Shown piece by piece: positions 17,633-26,665 of a stretch of 54,551 bases of DNA; within the stretch, counting starts at the first letter, position 1, and the number at the start of each line of letters is the position of its first letter. The notes under the pieces were generated by a model that saw only the letters and a list, made by a program, of their open reading frames with translations, was not told the DNA's origin and did not search any database. The stretch lies in the NCBI GenBank assembly GCA_945862465.1, contig CAMAYO010000007.1, forward strand, positions 1-54,551, written 5' to 3'. Origin of the DNA: Pseudorhodobacter antarcticus. GTDB taxonomy: Bacteria; Pseudomonadota; Alphaproteobacteria; Rhodobacterales; Rhodobacteraceae. The position numbers and the translations under genes were made by a program.

Positions 17633-20455
17633 ATGCCCTTCATCGAACTGAGCGCCACGTCGAACTTCACCTTTCTCACCGGGGCCTCTCACCCCGAGGA
17701 CTATGTGCTGCGCGCGGCAGAGCTGGGGTTTGACGCCATAGCCATCGCCGATGTGAATTCGGTTGCAGGCATTGTGCGCGCCCATACCAAGGCGCGGGAA
17801 TTGGCGCGGGATGGGGGGCCTAAGCTGCGCTTGATCCCCGCTGCGCGGATTGTGGTCGAGGGCGGCTTTAGCGTCACAGCCCTGCCGCAGGACCGCGCGG
17901 GATGGGGCCGCTTGTGCCGTTTGCTTACCCTTGGGCGCAGGCGCGTGCCCAAGGGGCAGTGCCATCTGACCTTGCAGGATTTGCTCGACTGGGGCGAAGG
18001 ACTGGCGCTGCTGATCCACCCTCAAACGGTGACGCAGGCGCACCCAGTGCAGGGCGGCGCGGGCGCTTGGTTGACGGTGGCGCATAGGCTGACGCGCCGC
18101 TTTGAGAGCGATTGTTACCTGCTGATGGCCCCCGGCTATGACGGGCAGGACAGGGCGCGCTTTGCGGCCCTGACCCAGTTGGCCGCGCAGTTGCGCATCC
18201 CCACACTCGCCTCGGCCTTGCCCTTGATGCACCACGGCGCGCGGCGCAAATTGGCGGATGTGCTGACCGCCATTCGCCTTGGCAAGCGGATTGACGCCTT
18301 GGGCCTTGATGCCGCCCCGCACGGCGAAAACCGTCTGCGCTCAGAGGCCGAGATGCTAAGGCTTTTTCGTGGCTATGAGGGCGCCGTGCACCGCGCAGGC
18401 ACCCTCGCCGCCACCCTGACCTTTTCGCTGGACGAATTGCGCTATGAATACCCCTCTGAAATCGCCGCAGGCGAAACCCCCGCCACCCGTCTGGCCCGCT
18501 TGGCCGAGGCGGGCTTGCATTGGCGCTATCCCGCAGGCCCACCCGACAAGGCCCGCGCCCAAATGGCGCATGAACTGGCCCTGATCGGCAAGCTGCACTA
18601 CGAGCCCTATTTCCTGACCGTCCACGACATCGTTCAATTCGCCCGTGATCGCGGCATCCTTTGCCAAGGGCGCGGGTCGGCGGCCAATTCGGTGGTGTGC
18701 TATGCTTTGGGCGTCACCTCGGTCAGCCCTGAAATCGGCACGATGGTCTTCGAACGCTTCGTGTCCGAAGCGCGCAACGAACCGCCCGACATTGACGTCG
18801 ACTTTGAACACGAACGCCGCGAAGAGGTGATCCAGCACATCTATGCCCGCTATGGCCGCCACCGCGCCGGCCTGTGCGCCACCGTCATCCACTACCGTGG
18901 CAAACGCGCCGTGCGCGAGGTGGGCCGTGCCATGGGCCTTAGCGAAGATACGTTGTCGGCCATGTCATCGCAAATCTGGGGGTTTGGCGCGTCAAAGGCC
19001 ATGAACACCCAACGGCTGATCGAAATCGGGCTAGACCCGACCGATCGCCGCTTGCAACTGACCTTGCAATTGATCGAAGAGATCCAAGGCTTTCCCCGCC
19101 ACCTATCCCAGCACGTGGGCGGCTTTATTATCACCGAAGGCCGCTTGGACGAGCTGGTGCCCATCGAAAACGCCACGATGGAGGATCGCACCGTCATCTG
19201 CTGGGACAAAGACGATATTGATACCTTGGGCATCCTAAAGGTCGATATTCTGGCTTTGGGAATGCTGTCGTGCATCCGCAAAGCCTTTGGTCTGTTGGAA
19301 AAGCACCACCACGCCGCCTATACGCTTGCCACCCTGCCGCCCGAAGATCCGCAGGTTTACGAGATGCTCTGCCAATCTGACAGCTTGGGCGTCTTTCAGG
19401 TGGAAAGCCGCGCGCAGATGAACTTTCTGCCCCGGATGCGGCCGCGCAGCTTTTATGATCTGGTGATTCAGGTGGCCATCATCCGCCCCGGCCCTATTCA
19501 GGGTGACATGGTGCATCCCTATCTGCGCCGGCGCAACGGGCAGGAAGTGGTCAGCTTTCCGTCCGATGCTTTGGGACGGGTTTTGGGCAAAACCTTGGGC
19601 GTGCCTTTGTTTCAAGAGCAAGCCATGCAAATCGCCATCATCGGCGCGGGCTTCACCCCGACCGAGGCGGACCGCTTGCGCCGCTCACTCGCCACGTTCA
19701 AAAAGTATGGCTCTGTCAGCGAATTTCACGACCGCTTTTTGCAGGGCATGGCCGCCAATGGCTATGAGGCCGACTTTTCCGCCCGCTGCTTTGCCCAGAT
19801 CGAGGGCTTTGGCAGCTACGGCTTTCCCGAAAGCCATGCGGCCAGCTTTGCCCTGCTGGTCTATGCCTCGGCGTGGATCAAGCGGCACCATCCGGGGATC
19901 TTTGCCTGTGCGCTGCTCAACTCGCAACCCATGGGCTTTTATGCCCCCGCCCAGATTGTGCGTGATGCGCGTGAACATGGGGTTGTCGTTCTGCCGCCGT
20001 CGATCAACGCCAGCCATTGGGACAATGTGATGGAAAAGACCGAGGGTGCCTTGGCCCTGCGTCTGGGCTTTCGCCAGATCAAGGGCCTGTCCGAGGAAGA
20101 GGCACTATGGATCATTGCCGCGCGGGGCAATGGCTATTTGGCGGTGGAAGATGTCTGGCGAAGGGCGGGCGCATCACCCACCACCATCACCCGCTTGGCC
20201 GAGGCGGATGCCTTCGCCTCCCTTGGCCTGTCGCGGCGCGATGCGCTGTGGGCCGCGCGTGCGTTAACAGGCGATGCGCCCCTGCCACTGTTTGCCGCCG
20301 ATATGGACGGCGAGGGGATCGTGGAACCCGCCGTGCAGTTTCGCACGATGAGCGAGGGCGAGCAGGTGGTGGAAGATTATGTTTCCATGCGCCTGACCTT
20401 GCGCAGCCATCCCATGGCCCTGCTGCGGTCGTTCTTCACCCCACAGGCGGCCTAG
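17633..20455 (+). CDS. dnaE2: Error-prone DNA polymerase DnaE2 (ImuC), C-terminally short
   Basis: DnaE2 is a C-family polymerase for mutagenic translesion synthesis after DNA damage, normally acting with ImuA and ImuB. The 940-residue protein has an N-terminal PHP domain (IELSATSNFTFLTGASHPEDY), the catalytic palm with PPDIDVDFEHERREEVI and LGILKVDILALGM, and the QHVGGFIITEG and QIEGFGSYGFPESHAASFALL fingers and helix motifs. It ends at LRSHPMALLRSFFTPQAA, just where family members continue for roughly 140 more residues into an OB-fold domain. The stop lies in a CTAG that is also the stop of the opposing ABC gene. imuA and imuB are not adjacent. An exact LexA box precedes the gene. No good ribosome site precedes ATG 17633, so translation may be leaderless. 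Confidence 0.92.
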   Translation: MPFIELSATSNFTFLTGASHPEDYVLRAAELGFDAIAIADVNSVAGIVRAHTKARELARDGGPKLRLIPAARIVVEGGFSVTALPQDRAGWGRLCRLLTLGRRRVPKGQCHLTLQDLLDWGEGLALLIHPQTVTQAHPVQGGAGAWLTVAHRLTRRFESDCYLLMAPGYDGQDRARFAALTQLAAQLRIPTLASALPLMHHGARRKLADVLTAIRLGKRIDALGLDAAPHGENRLRSEAEMLRLFRGYEGAVHRAGTLAATLTFSLDELRYEYPSEIAAGETPATRLARLAEAGLHWRYPAGPPDKARAQMAHELALIGKLHYEPYFLTVHDIVQFARDRGILCQGRGSAANSVVCYALGVTSVSPEIGTMVFERFVSEARNEPPDIDVDFEHERREEVIQHIYARYGRHRAGLCATVIHYRGKRAVREVGRAMGLSEDTLSAMSSQIWGFGASKAMNTQRLIEIGLDPTDRRLQLTLQLIEEIQGFPRHLSQHVGGFIITEGRLDELVPIENATMEDRTVICWDKDDIDTLGILKVDILALGMLSCIRKAFGLLEKHHHAAYTLATLPPEDPQVYEMLCQSDSLGVFQVESRAQMNFLPRMRPRSFYDLVIQVAIIRPGPIQGDMVHPYLRRRNGQEVVSFPSDALGRVLGKTLGVPLFQEQAMQIAIIGAGFTPTEADRLRRSLATFKKYGSVSEFHDRFLQGMAANGYEADFSARCFAQIEGFGSYGFPESHAASFALLVYASAWIKRHHPGIFACALLNSQPMGFYAPAQIVRDAREHGVVVLPPSINASHWDNVMEKTEGALALRLGFRQIKGLSEEEALWIIAARGNGYLAVEDVWRRAGASPTTITRLAEADAFASLGLSRRDALWAARALTGDAPLPLFAADMDGEGIVEPAVQFRTMSEGEQVVEDYVSMRLTLRSHPMALLRSFFTPQAA

Positions 20456-21129
20456 CCCTGCACCTGCCCATCCACAACGACCAGTTGCCGCGCACACAAG
20501 GCCGCTATCTTTTCATCATGGGTCGAGATCAGAAAGGTCGTGCCCTCGTCTTGGTTGATCTGGGCGATCAATTCCATGACTTGGCCTGCTGAGGCGCGGT
20601 CAAGGTTGCCCGTGGGTTCATCGGCCAGCACCAGTTCGGGGCGGTTCATCAAGGCCCGCGCCACGGCCACGCGCTGCTTTTGCCCGCCCGACAGATGGGC
20701 CGTTGGAAAATGAATGCGGTCTTGCAGCCCCATGCGGGCGAGCAAATCCTTGCCCCGCGCTTGTGCCACAGCCGTTTCGCGCCCCGCGCGGATGGCTGCG
20801 GGGAAGATGACATTTTCCAGCGCGGTAAAGTCGGGCAAAAGGTTATGAAACTGAAAGACAAAGCCGATGTGCTGGTTGCGAAAGGCGGTGCGCGCGCTGT
20901 CACTGGCGCGCACCAGATCGCACCCCAGCATCTGATGTGCCCCAGATGTGGGCTGCATCAAGGTGCCCAGAATGGTCAAAAGCGTGCTTTTACCAGAGCC
21001 AGAAGGCCCCAAAAGCGCCGAGACCTCACCCGTTTGCAGCGTCAGGTTCAGTCCGCGCAGCACGGGCGTTTCGGTCAGCCCCGCGCCAAAGGTCTTGACC
21101 AGATCTTGCACCACGACAAGCGCGCTCAT
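20452..21129 (-). CDS. ABC transporter ATPase, LolD/MacB type
   Basis: The 225-residue ATPase has Walker A GPSGSGKST, the LLPDFTALENV Q-loop region, signature LSGGQKQRVAVARAL and Walker B LVLADEPTGNLD, which together are typical of the LolD/MacB/FtsE class. These work with FtsX-type permeases that do not move substrate through a channel but use mechanical transmission to the periplasm. The ATG at 21129 overlaps the permease stop by 4 bp. The stop codon uses the same CTAG as the stop of dnaE2 on the other strand. The operon (adaptor-permease-ATPase) is likely a tripartite exporter or envelope-remodelling system. Confidence 0.92.
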   Translation of the reverse strand: MSALVVVQDLVKTFGAGLTETPVLRGLNLTLQTGEVSALLGPSGSGKSTLLTILGTLMQPTSGAHQMLGCDLVRASDSARTAFRNQHIGFVFQFHNLLPDFTALENVIFPAAIRAGRETAVAQARGKDLLARMGLQDRIHFPTAHLSGGQKQRVAVARALMNRPELVLADEPTGNLDRASAGQVMELIAQINQDEGTTFLISTHDEKIAALCARQLVVVDGQVQG

Positions 21130-22325
21130 TGGCCGATCGCCGTCACCGGATCGACCTTGGCCGCCGACCGCGCCGGCCAGATCGAGGCGAGAATAGCCCC
21201 CAAAAGCGTCAACCCAATCGCCAACCCGTAAGAGCCTTGCTTGATGTCGATGGGCAATGATCCCGTGCGAAACTGCCCGCCCGCCGGAAAGGGCAGCAGC
21301 GCTGCATAGCCCAAAGCCGCGCCCAAAAGCCCGCCCATCAGACCGATCAGCGCGCCTTGCAGCACAAAGACCAGCACCACGAACCGCTCTGACGCCCCCA
21401 TAGCGCGCATAATCCCGATCTCGGGCCTGCGCCGATAGGTCGACAGCAGCAAGGCCGATGCCACACCAATCACGATGGTGATCAGCGCAAAGCTTTTCAA
21501 AAAGACGCCAGTTTTGGCCTGCGCGGACAAGGCTTCCAGAAACTGCGCGCCATCCACTGTCCATGACTTGGCCGTCAGCCCTGTCAGCGCGGTGATCTGC
21601 GGGGCCATTGCATCGGCGGCGTATAGGTCGGTCAATTTGATCTCTACCCGTGTCAGTCCCTGTGGCATGGCAAAAAGCGTGCGGGCCGTGCCAAGGCTGA
21701 CATAAGCCGTGCGCCGATCTGGCCCGCCCGCGCCCATTTGGTAAATGCCCGTGACCGTCAGGGCCGTCTCGATCCCCTTGGTCGAGGATAGCCGGACAGA
21801 TTGGCCCAAAAGCAGGTTAAGATCCTCGGCCAGCCTTTTGCCGATCAGGATCGATCCTGCCCCCAACCGCGCCGTGCCCTCGACGACATAGCCGTCCAGA
21901 TTGGCGATGGCCGATTCGCGGCCCGCCATCAGCCCATTGATGCTAACCTGCGCCACCTGCGCCCCATGGGTGACAAACCCTGCGCCCGAAATTTGCGGCG
22001 AGACCGCGCGCACACCGGGCAAGGATTCGATCAAGGCGATGAAATTGGCCGCTGTGGGCAGGTTTGCCGCCGTGGTGCTGGACTTTTGCTGCACCAAAAG
22101 GGGGGAGCCTGCCAGCAACAGGGCGGGGTCTTCTGGCTCTGCTTGGATCGAGACATGGGCAATGTCGCCCACGGTGCGTGACAAGATCAACTCGGCCAAG
22201 CCGCCGATCAGCGCCGACATGAAGATGAAGATAAAGACCCCCACCGCCACGCCCAAGACCAACAGCCCCGTCTGCGCCTTGGACGCTGTTAGATAGCGCC
22301 CCGCGATTTTCAACGCATAAAGCAT
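21126..22325 (-). CDS. ABC permease, FtsX/MacB-like
   Basis: The 399-residue membrane protein has one N-terminal helix (KAQTGLLVLGVAVGVFIFIFMSAL), a large periplasmic domain (about residues 50-270) and three C-terminal helices starting near SFALITIVIGVASALLLSTYRRR. The RRRPEIGIMRAMGAS coupling helix that contacts the ATPase is conserved. This is the MacB/LolC/DevC topology. Its start overlaps the adaptor stop by one base (TGATG) and its end overlaps the ATPase start by 4 bp, so the three genes form one transcription unit. The substrate is unknown. Confidence 0.92.
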   Translation of the reverse strand: MLYALKIAGRYLTASKAQTGLLVLGVAVGVFIFIFMSALIGGLAELILSRTVGDIAHVSIQAEPEDPALLLAGSPLLVQQKSSTTAANLPTAANFIALIESLPGVRAVSPQISGAGFVTHGAQVAQVSINGLMAGRESAIANLDGYVVEGTARLGAGSILIGKRLAEDLNLLLGQSVRLSSTKGIETALTVTGIYQMGAGGPDRRTAYVSLGTARTLFAMPQGLTRVEIKLTDLYAADAMAPQITALTGLTAKSWTVDGAQFLEALSAQAKTGVFLKSFALITIVIGVASALLLSTYRRRPEIGIMRAMGASERFVVLVFVLQGALIGLMGGLLGAALGYAALLPFPAGGQFRTGSLPIDIKQGSYGLAIGLTLLGAILASIWPARSAAKVDPVTAIGQ

Positions 22326-23398
22326 CAGGGGCCAACCTTGACGGCTTGGCCGTCTGTCAGCCCTGCGGCGGTGACAATCACAGCATCACCCGCCGACAGA
22401 CCCTTGGTTACAATCAAGCGTGCGGCGGGCCAATCAATGACCTCGACCGCGGTTTTGACGGCATGGCCTGCCACCAGCACAAAGACCGCAGGCCCGGCTA
22501 CCATCGCACTGCGCGGGATGGTCAGGGCAAGGGGGCGATCTTCGATGATGATATTGGCCGTCACCGTCAGGCCCACGGGCGCCTTCAGGCCCGCATCGGG
22601 GGTGATCTTGACCTGCAAGCCGCCCGTTGCCGGATCAACCCGAGGCGAGACAAAGCTGACCGTGCCCTCTTGCGTGCCTGTTGTGCCCACCAGTTGCAAA
22701 ACGGCCTTTTGGCCGGTGGCAATTTGGGTGGCATAGGCCTCGTCCAGATTGGTTTCGATGCGCAAAGAGGTCAGGTCTGACAGGGTAAAGATCGACAGCG
22801 CCGGTTCGATGAACTGGCCCGGATCGGCTTTGCGCTGCAGGATCACGCCTGAAAGAGGGGCGCGGATCGTATAGCGGTCGCGTTGGATTTGCGCCTGCTC
22901 AAGGGTGGCGCGCAGAGATTCCACGCTTTGCGCGGCGCGCGCCAAGGCGCGCTCGGCATCCTCAAGCTTGATGCGCGGGGCAAGGGGGCCCAAATCGCGC
23001 AGATGGGCGTAATCAGACCCCGCCTGTGCTTGCACCAGCAGCCCTTGGGCAAGGGCCGATTGCGCCTGACGGACCACGGCTTGCTGCTGGGTGGCGTCAA
23101 GTTGGGCAAGAATATCGCCCGCTGCAACGCTTTGCCCTTCCTCTGCCATCTTTCCCACCACAGTCCCCGAGACGGCAGCGCGCACAAAGATTGAACTCAG
23201 CGCAGCCACTTGCCCGTTCACCGCAAGCACCCTCTGCGCGGGGGCCGTGGCGATCACCTCGACCGCCACGACAGGGGTTTTGGGCGCAAAGGGTTGCAGC
23301 CAAAATGCGCTCACCAGTCCCAGGATCACAACAGCGCCTAGGCCCCAAGCGGCTTTGCGGGTCGGCTTGGGCTGGGCGGTTGGCAAAGTGTCGGGCAT
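22325..23398 (-). CDS. HlyD/MFP-type periplasmic adaptor (DevB/MacA-like)
   Basis: The 357-residue protein has a single N-terminal membrane anchor (AAWGLGAVVILGLVSAFWL), then a biotinyl-lipoyl half (GTVVGKMAEEGQSVAAGDILAQLDATQQQAVV), an alpha-helical hairpin (about residues 100-160) and the second lipoyl half (IRAPLSGVILQRKADPGQFI), followed by beta-barrel and membrane-proximal domains. It would link the FtsX-type permease to an outer-membrane channel not encoded here. It is the first gene of the adaptor-permease-ATPase set. Its start at 23398 lies 78 bp after the small gene at 23477-23629. Confidence 0.92.
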   Translation of the reverse strand: MPDTLPTAQPKPTRKAAWGLGAVVILGLVSAFWLQPFAPKTPVVAVEVIATAPAQRVLAVNGQVAALSSIFVRAAVSGTVVGKMAEEGQSVAAGDILAQLDATQQQAVVRQAQSALAQGLLVQAQAGSDYAHLRDLGPLAPRIKLEDAERALARAAQSVESLRATLEQAQIQRDRYTIRAPLSGVILQRKADPGQFIEPALSIFTLSDLTSLRIETNLDEAYATQIATGQKAVLQLVGTTGTQEGTVSFVSPRVDPATGGLQVKITPDAGLKAPVGLTVTANIIIEDRPLALTIPRSAMVAGPAVFVLVAGHAVKTAVEVIDWPAARLIVTKGLSAGDAVIVTAAGLTDGQAVKVGP

Positions 23399-23476
23399 TG
23401 GGGTTGTCCATTCATGACGAACCCTTACCTTATCAGACCACGGCGGGCGGGCCGTGATCTAGCGCAAGCTTTGCGC

Positions 23477-23629
23477 CTAGCGCCCCTTACCGTTGCTGGA
23501 CCCTTTGCCACCCAAGGCTGCAGACGTGCGGCCTGCGTCGCTGGGTTTGGTCAGGCCTGCGTTGAAGCCACCGGCGCGTTTGGCGGCAGGCTTTGGGGCC
23601 ACGGGTTTGGGGGTGGTGGGTTTGGTCAT
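23477..23629 (-). CDS. Small basic Pro/Lys/Ala/Gly-rich protein, 50 residues, unknown
   Basis: This frame starts at an ATG preceded by TTGGAGA six bases upstream, an excellent ribosome site, and ends with TAG. The product begins MTKPTTPKPVAPKPAAKRAG, with a KP-rich lead (KPTTPKPVAPKP), a central FNAGLTKPSDAGRTSAALGG and a KGSSNGKGR tail. It has no acidic residue except one Asp and no hydrophobic segment, so it should be cytoplasmic, very basic and mostly disordered, perhaps binding nucleic acid or ribosome. I do not recognise the family. It lies between the AI-2E permease (83 bp upstream) and the adaptor gene (78 bp downstream), all on the minus strand. Confidence 0.7.
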   Translation of the reverse strand: MTKPTTPKPVAPKPAAKRAGGFNAGLTKPSDAGRTSAALGGKGSSNGKGR

Positions 23630-23712
23630 AATGTTCTCCAATCAACAAGGTCAGCACAGGGGCCGGCGTCGCAACAGGCGCGCCTTGAACCCCCTAGGAT
23701 TTTGGCTTTGCC

Positions 23713-24744
23713 CTATTTCTGGGCCAGAAAGGTGCGCCAGACGGCGATGAACATCGCCGCAACAACAGGGCCAGTGATAAAGCCCTGAACGCCAAAGCTG
23801 GCAATGCCGCCGATTGTAGAGAGCAGCACGACAAAATCTGGAATGCGCGTGGCCTTGCCCACCAAATAGGGCCGCACAAGGTTGTCCACAAGGCTGATCA
23901 CCAAAGCGCCGTAAATCAATAAGCCCACGCCCTCGACGACATGGCCGGTTGCCATGAAGTAAACCGCCACCGGCGCCCAAACCAAAGCCGCGCCAAAAAC
24001 AGGCAGCAGGGCGAGGATCGACATCAGCACAGTCCAAAGCAAGACGGCATGGACCCCCAGCACCCAAAAGCCAAAACCGCCCAAAGCGCCTTGCAGCAAA
24101 GCCACCATGATATCGCCCTGAACTGTGGCGCGCACCACGGTGGTGAAGGTCGACAGCAGATCGGCGCGCACCTCAGGGGGCATGGGGATGGCGGCGGTGA
24201 AATGCTTGGTCAAGCTTTCGCCATCGCGAAACAAGAAAAAGACCAGATACAGCGTCACCCCCAGCCCCATCACCAACCCTGCCGTGCTTTGGCCGATGGA
24301 AAACACCAAGGGCACATTGGCCCCCAGCCAGAGGCTGACCGAAACGACCAGACTGTGTTGCAGGCCAAGCAGGTCCTTGGGGATCAATCCCTGCACCAGA
24401 CCGCGCGCCCAAAGGGGCAACTCGGCAAGGGCTTGCTGCGCAAGTCCTTGCAGGTCAACCACGCCCGAGGATATGGCCGCCACCAAGGCTGACGCCTCTT
24501 GCACCACGGCCGCGATGATCAAAAGCATGGGCAGGATCACCCCCACCAATAGGCCGAAAATCATCGTCACCGCTGCCAAATTGCGCCGTCCGCCAAGACG
24601 GGTCAGCACCGTGGCATGCAGCGGCGCAAAGACGATGGCCAAAGTCAGCCCCCAAAACAGCGCCCCAAATAAGGGCCACAGCACCCAAGCAAAAGCCAAG
24701 GTAACAAGACCCACCAGCGCAAGAAAAGTTTTGTTCGTGCTCAT
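23713..24744 (-). CDS. AI-2E family transporter (PerM/YdiK-like)
   Basis: The 343-residue inner-membrane protein has about eight helices. The N-terminal LWPLFGALFWGLTLAIVFAPLH and the C-terminal LPVFGAALVWAPVAVYFMATGHVVEG, DNLVRPYLVGK and GGIASFGVQGFITGPVVAAMFIAVWRTFL are family hallmarks. Members have been tied to AI-2 export, sodium/proton antiport or unknown solutes, so function is open. I chose the ATG at 24744, preceded by GAAGGATT; the frame is open upstream to 25068 but that overlaps the next gene. The permease gene at 24780-25670 lies 35 bp upstream on the same strand. Confidence 0.92.
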   Translation of the reverse strand: MSTNKTFLALVGLVTLAFAWVLWPLFGALFWGLTLAIVFAPLHATVLTRLGGRRNLAAVTMIFGLLVGVILPMLLIIAAVVQEASALVAAISSGVVDLQGLAQQALAELPLWARGLVQGLIPKDLLGLQHSLVVSVSLWLGANVPLVFSIGQSTAGLVMGLGVTLYLVFFLFRDGESLTKHFTAAIPMPPEVRADLLSTFTTVVRATVQGDIMVALLQGALGGFGFWVLGVHAVLLWTVLMSILALLPVFGAALVWAPVAVYFMATGHVVEGVGLLIYGALVISLVDNLVRPYLVGKATRIPDFVVLLSTIGGIASFGVQGFITGPVVAAMFIAVWRTFLAQK

Positions 24745-24779
24745 CTTTAATCCTTCGGGCGGGTCGTTGGGGTCAGGCC

Positions 24780-25670
24780 CTAACCTTCGTTCTTCAGCAA
24801 CAGGCCCAAGGCGGCCAAAATCAGAACAACGCCCGCCAACACCTTGGCTGGCGGGGCAGAGTGGCCCAAGGCCATTTCCCACAAGATCACCCAACAGGGC
24901 ACCAGATAAGTATAGGCCATGACCTTGGCCGCAGGCAGACGCATGGTGGCGTATTGGATCAAAACAAACGTCATGGCAGAAGCGGCGATGGACACATAGG
25001 CCAGACAGATCCACACGATCGCGGGCATATGGGCCCAATCGGTCGCCAAAGTGGTAGACCCGCCCCAAAGGCCCAGCAGCAAGAACCCAGCCAGCAGCGT
25101 GCCAAAGGTAAAGACCAAAGCGGGCTCTCCGCGGTTCAGGCGCCGGACCATCGGGGCGTAAAAGGCGTGGGCGATGCAGCCGACAAAGAAAATCACCTCG
25201 CCCTTTCCGATTTGCATAGCGACGATGGCTTGCACATCGCCGCGAAAGATCACCCAGACCGCCCCCGCTGCCCCCAAAGCCAAGGCCACTGCCATGCGCA
25301 CCGAAGTGACTTGGCGCAGCAAAATCCAGCCAAAGCCAGCCGCCATCAGGGGTGTTAAGGTAAAGACCGCCGCCGTGGGCACCGCTGCGGCGGTGCGCAA
25401 CCCTTCAAACATCAGCACAAAATAGCAGGCGAGCAATCCGCCCAGCACCAAATAGCGCCAAGGGGCAGCGGCTGCGCTGCGCGGCACGCCGCCCTTGCTG
25501 GCAAAAGCAGCCGCCCCCACCAAGGCCCCCGCCAGCCCGAACCGCGCCACCGTCATCGCGGCGGGTGAGATCAGTGGGGCAGCCAGTGCGCCGAGTGAAA
25601 ACGACCCTGCCACCAAAGCCGAAAAGGCCAGCATCGCCAGATGGCCGCTTTGCGCAGGGGTGCGGATCAT
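24780..25670 (-). CDS. EamA/DMT family transporter
   Basis: The 296-residue protein has ten predicted helices formed by two EamA repeats, with the typical SFSLGALAAPLISPAAMTVARF at the start and AKVMAYTYLVPCWVILWEMALG near the end. Such proteins export small metabolites such as amino acids or nucleotides. The ATG at 25670 overlaps the LysR stop by 4 bp (ATGA), so regulator and transporter are probably translated together; a longer start at 25682 is possible. LysR regulators often control an adjacent exporter, but here the pair is co-directional. Confidence 0.9.
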   Translation of the reverse strand: MIRTPAQSGHLAMLAFSALVAGSFSLGALAAPLISPAAMTVARFGLAGALVGAAAFASKGGVPRSAAAAPWRYLVLGGLLACYFVLMFEGLRTAAAVPTAAVFTLTPLMAAGFGWILLRQVTSVRMAVALALGAAGAVWVIFRGDVQAIVAMQIGKGEVIFFVGCIAHAFYAPMVRRLNRGEPALVFTFGTLLAGFLLLGLWGGSTTLATDWAHMPAIVWICLAYVSIAASAMTFVLIQYATMRLPAAKVMAYTYLVPCWVILWEMALGHSAPPAKVLAGVVLILAALGLLLKNEG

Positions 25671-26554
25671 GCGCAGGACCAACGGGTTGCAGCGCGCTTC
25701 AGCACCGTTAGAAAGGTTTGCACCTTTAAGGTGCGGTGCAGGTCAACATGGGTCACGATCCACAAGGGCGATTCCCATTCGGGCATCGGGGCCAAAACTT
25801 GCACCAGATCGGGGTGCTTTTCGGCCTCCCAAATCGGCATAAAGCCTAAGCCAAGCCCCGCCAGAACAGCGGCGCTTGTGGCTGAGGGTTCACTGACGCG
25901 GTACCTGACAGCTTCTGCCGGAACGCTGTCGCGCAGCCAGCGGTAAAACGGCGCGCGGTTGTCGGTATCGACGGGACCGATGAACTGGTGGTGCAGGTAA
26001 TCTTGCGGTCCAATGGGCATTCCGCGCGCCTGCACATAGGCCTTAGCCGCGTAAAGGGCTGATTGCACCCGCGCCAAGGGCTGCACCACATAGTCGCCAT
26101 CTTGTGGGGCCGCGCCTGCGCGAATGGCCACATGCGCCTCGCCGTAATCCAGCCGAAACAGGCGCATATCGGAATAAAACCGAATGGCAACATCAGGGTG
26201 TAGGGCCTGAAACTCGGCAAAAACAGGTGACAGAACGGGGGCTATGCCGGAAATCGAGGTGACAACCAGTTCCCCCGTCACCGTTTCGCCTTGGCCTTTG
26301 ATGCGGCTGACCAATTGGCCAAACTGCTCTTCGGTGCGCTGGGCGGTTGACAAAAGATCACGCCCCGCCTCGGTCGGCGTATAGCCGCGCGCGTGGCGTT
26401 GAAACAGCTTGGTGCCCAAGCGCTTTTCCAAAGCGTCGATGTGGCGGATCACCGTGGCATGGTGCACGCCCAAAACCTCAGCCGCCCCCGACACCGTGCC
26501 CAAACGCGCCACTTGATAGGCCGTCCGAATTTCGCCCCACGTATCGACCAGCAT
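25667..26554 (-). CDS. LysR family transcriptional regulator
   Basis: The 295-residue protein has an N-terminal winged helix-turn-helix (residues 10-65: AYQVARLGTVSGAAEVLGVHHATVIRHIDALEKRLGTKLFQRHARGYTPT) and a C-terminal periplasmic-binding-protein-like effector domain (from about 92, TGELVVTSISGIAPVLSP). It is divergent from the doxX gene at 26666. The 111-bp gap contains a perfect palindrome (26579-26594) that is a good operator candidate. It is translationally coupled to the EamA transporter. The inducer is unknown. Confidence 0.93.
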   Translation of the reverse strand: MLVDTWGEIRTAYQVARLGTVSGAAEVLGVHHATVIRHIDALEKRLGTKLFQRHARGYTPTEAGRDLLSTAQRTEEQFGQLVSRIKGQGETVTGELVVTSISGIAPVLSPVFAEFQALHPDVAIRFYSDMRLFRLDYGEAHVAIRAGAAPQDGDYVVQPLARVQSALYAAKAYVQARGMPIGPQDYLHHQFIGPVDTDNRAPFYRWLRDSVPAEAVRYRVSEPSATSAAVLAGLGLGFMPIWEAEKHPDLVQVLAPMPEWESPLWIVTHVDLHRTLKVQTFLTVLKRAATRWSCA

Positions 26555-26578
26555 ATCTGTGCGTTCCTGAACAACTCA

Positions 26579-26594
26579 TCTGCCATTTGGCAGA
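26579..26594. promoter_or_regulatory. Palindromic operator candidate between lysR and doxX
   Basis: TCTGCCA-TT-TGGCAGA is a perfect 7-bp inverted repeat in the divergent gap, 24 bp upstream of the lysR start codon. A second TGGCA lies at 26624-26628. The spacing suits LysR binding to its own promoter and to the doxX promoter, but no experiment supports it. Confidence 0.5.
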
Positions 26595-26665
26595 ATTGCG
26601 CGCAAATCGGCAAGTGGCATTATTGGTGCTGCGACAGGAACGACACACAAATCATAGGAAATGTC

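Noticed and set aside
20960-21560. Longer form of the ABC ATPase starting at 21564
   Set aside because: The upstream part is the antisense or other frame of the permease; the ATPase starts at 21129 with a 4-bp overlap.
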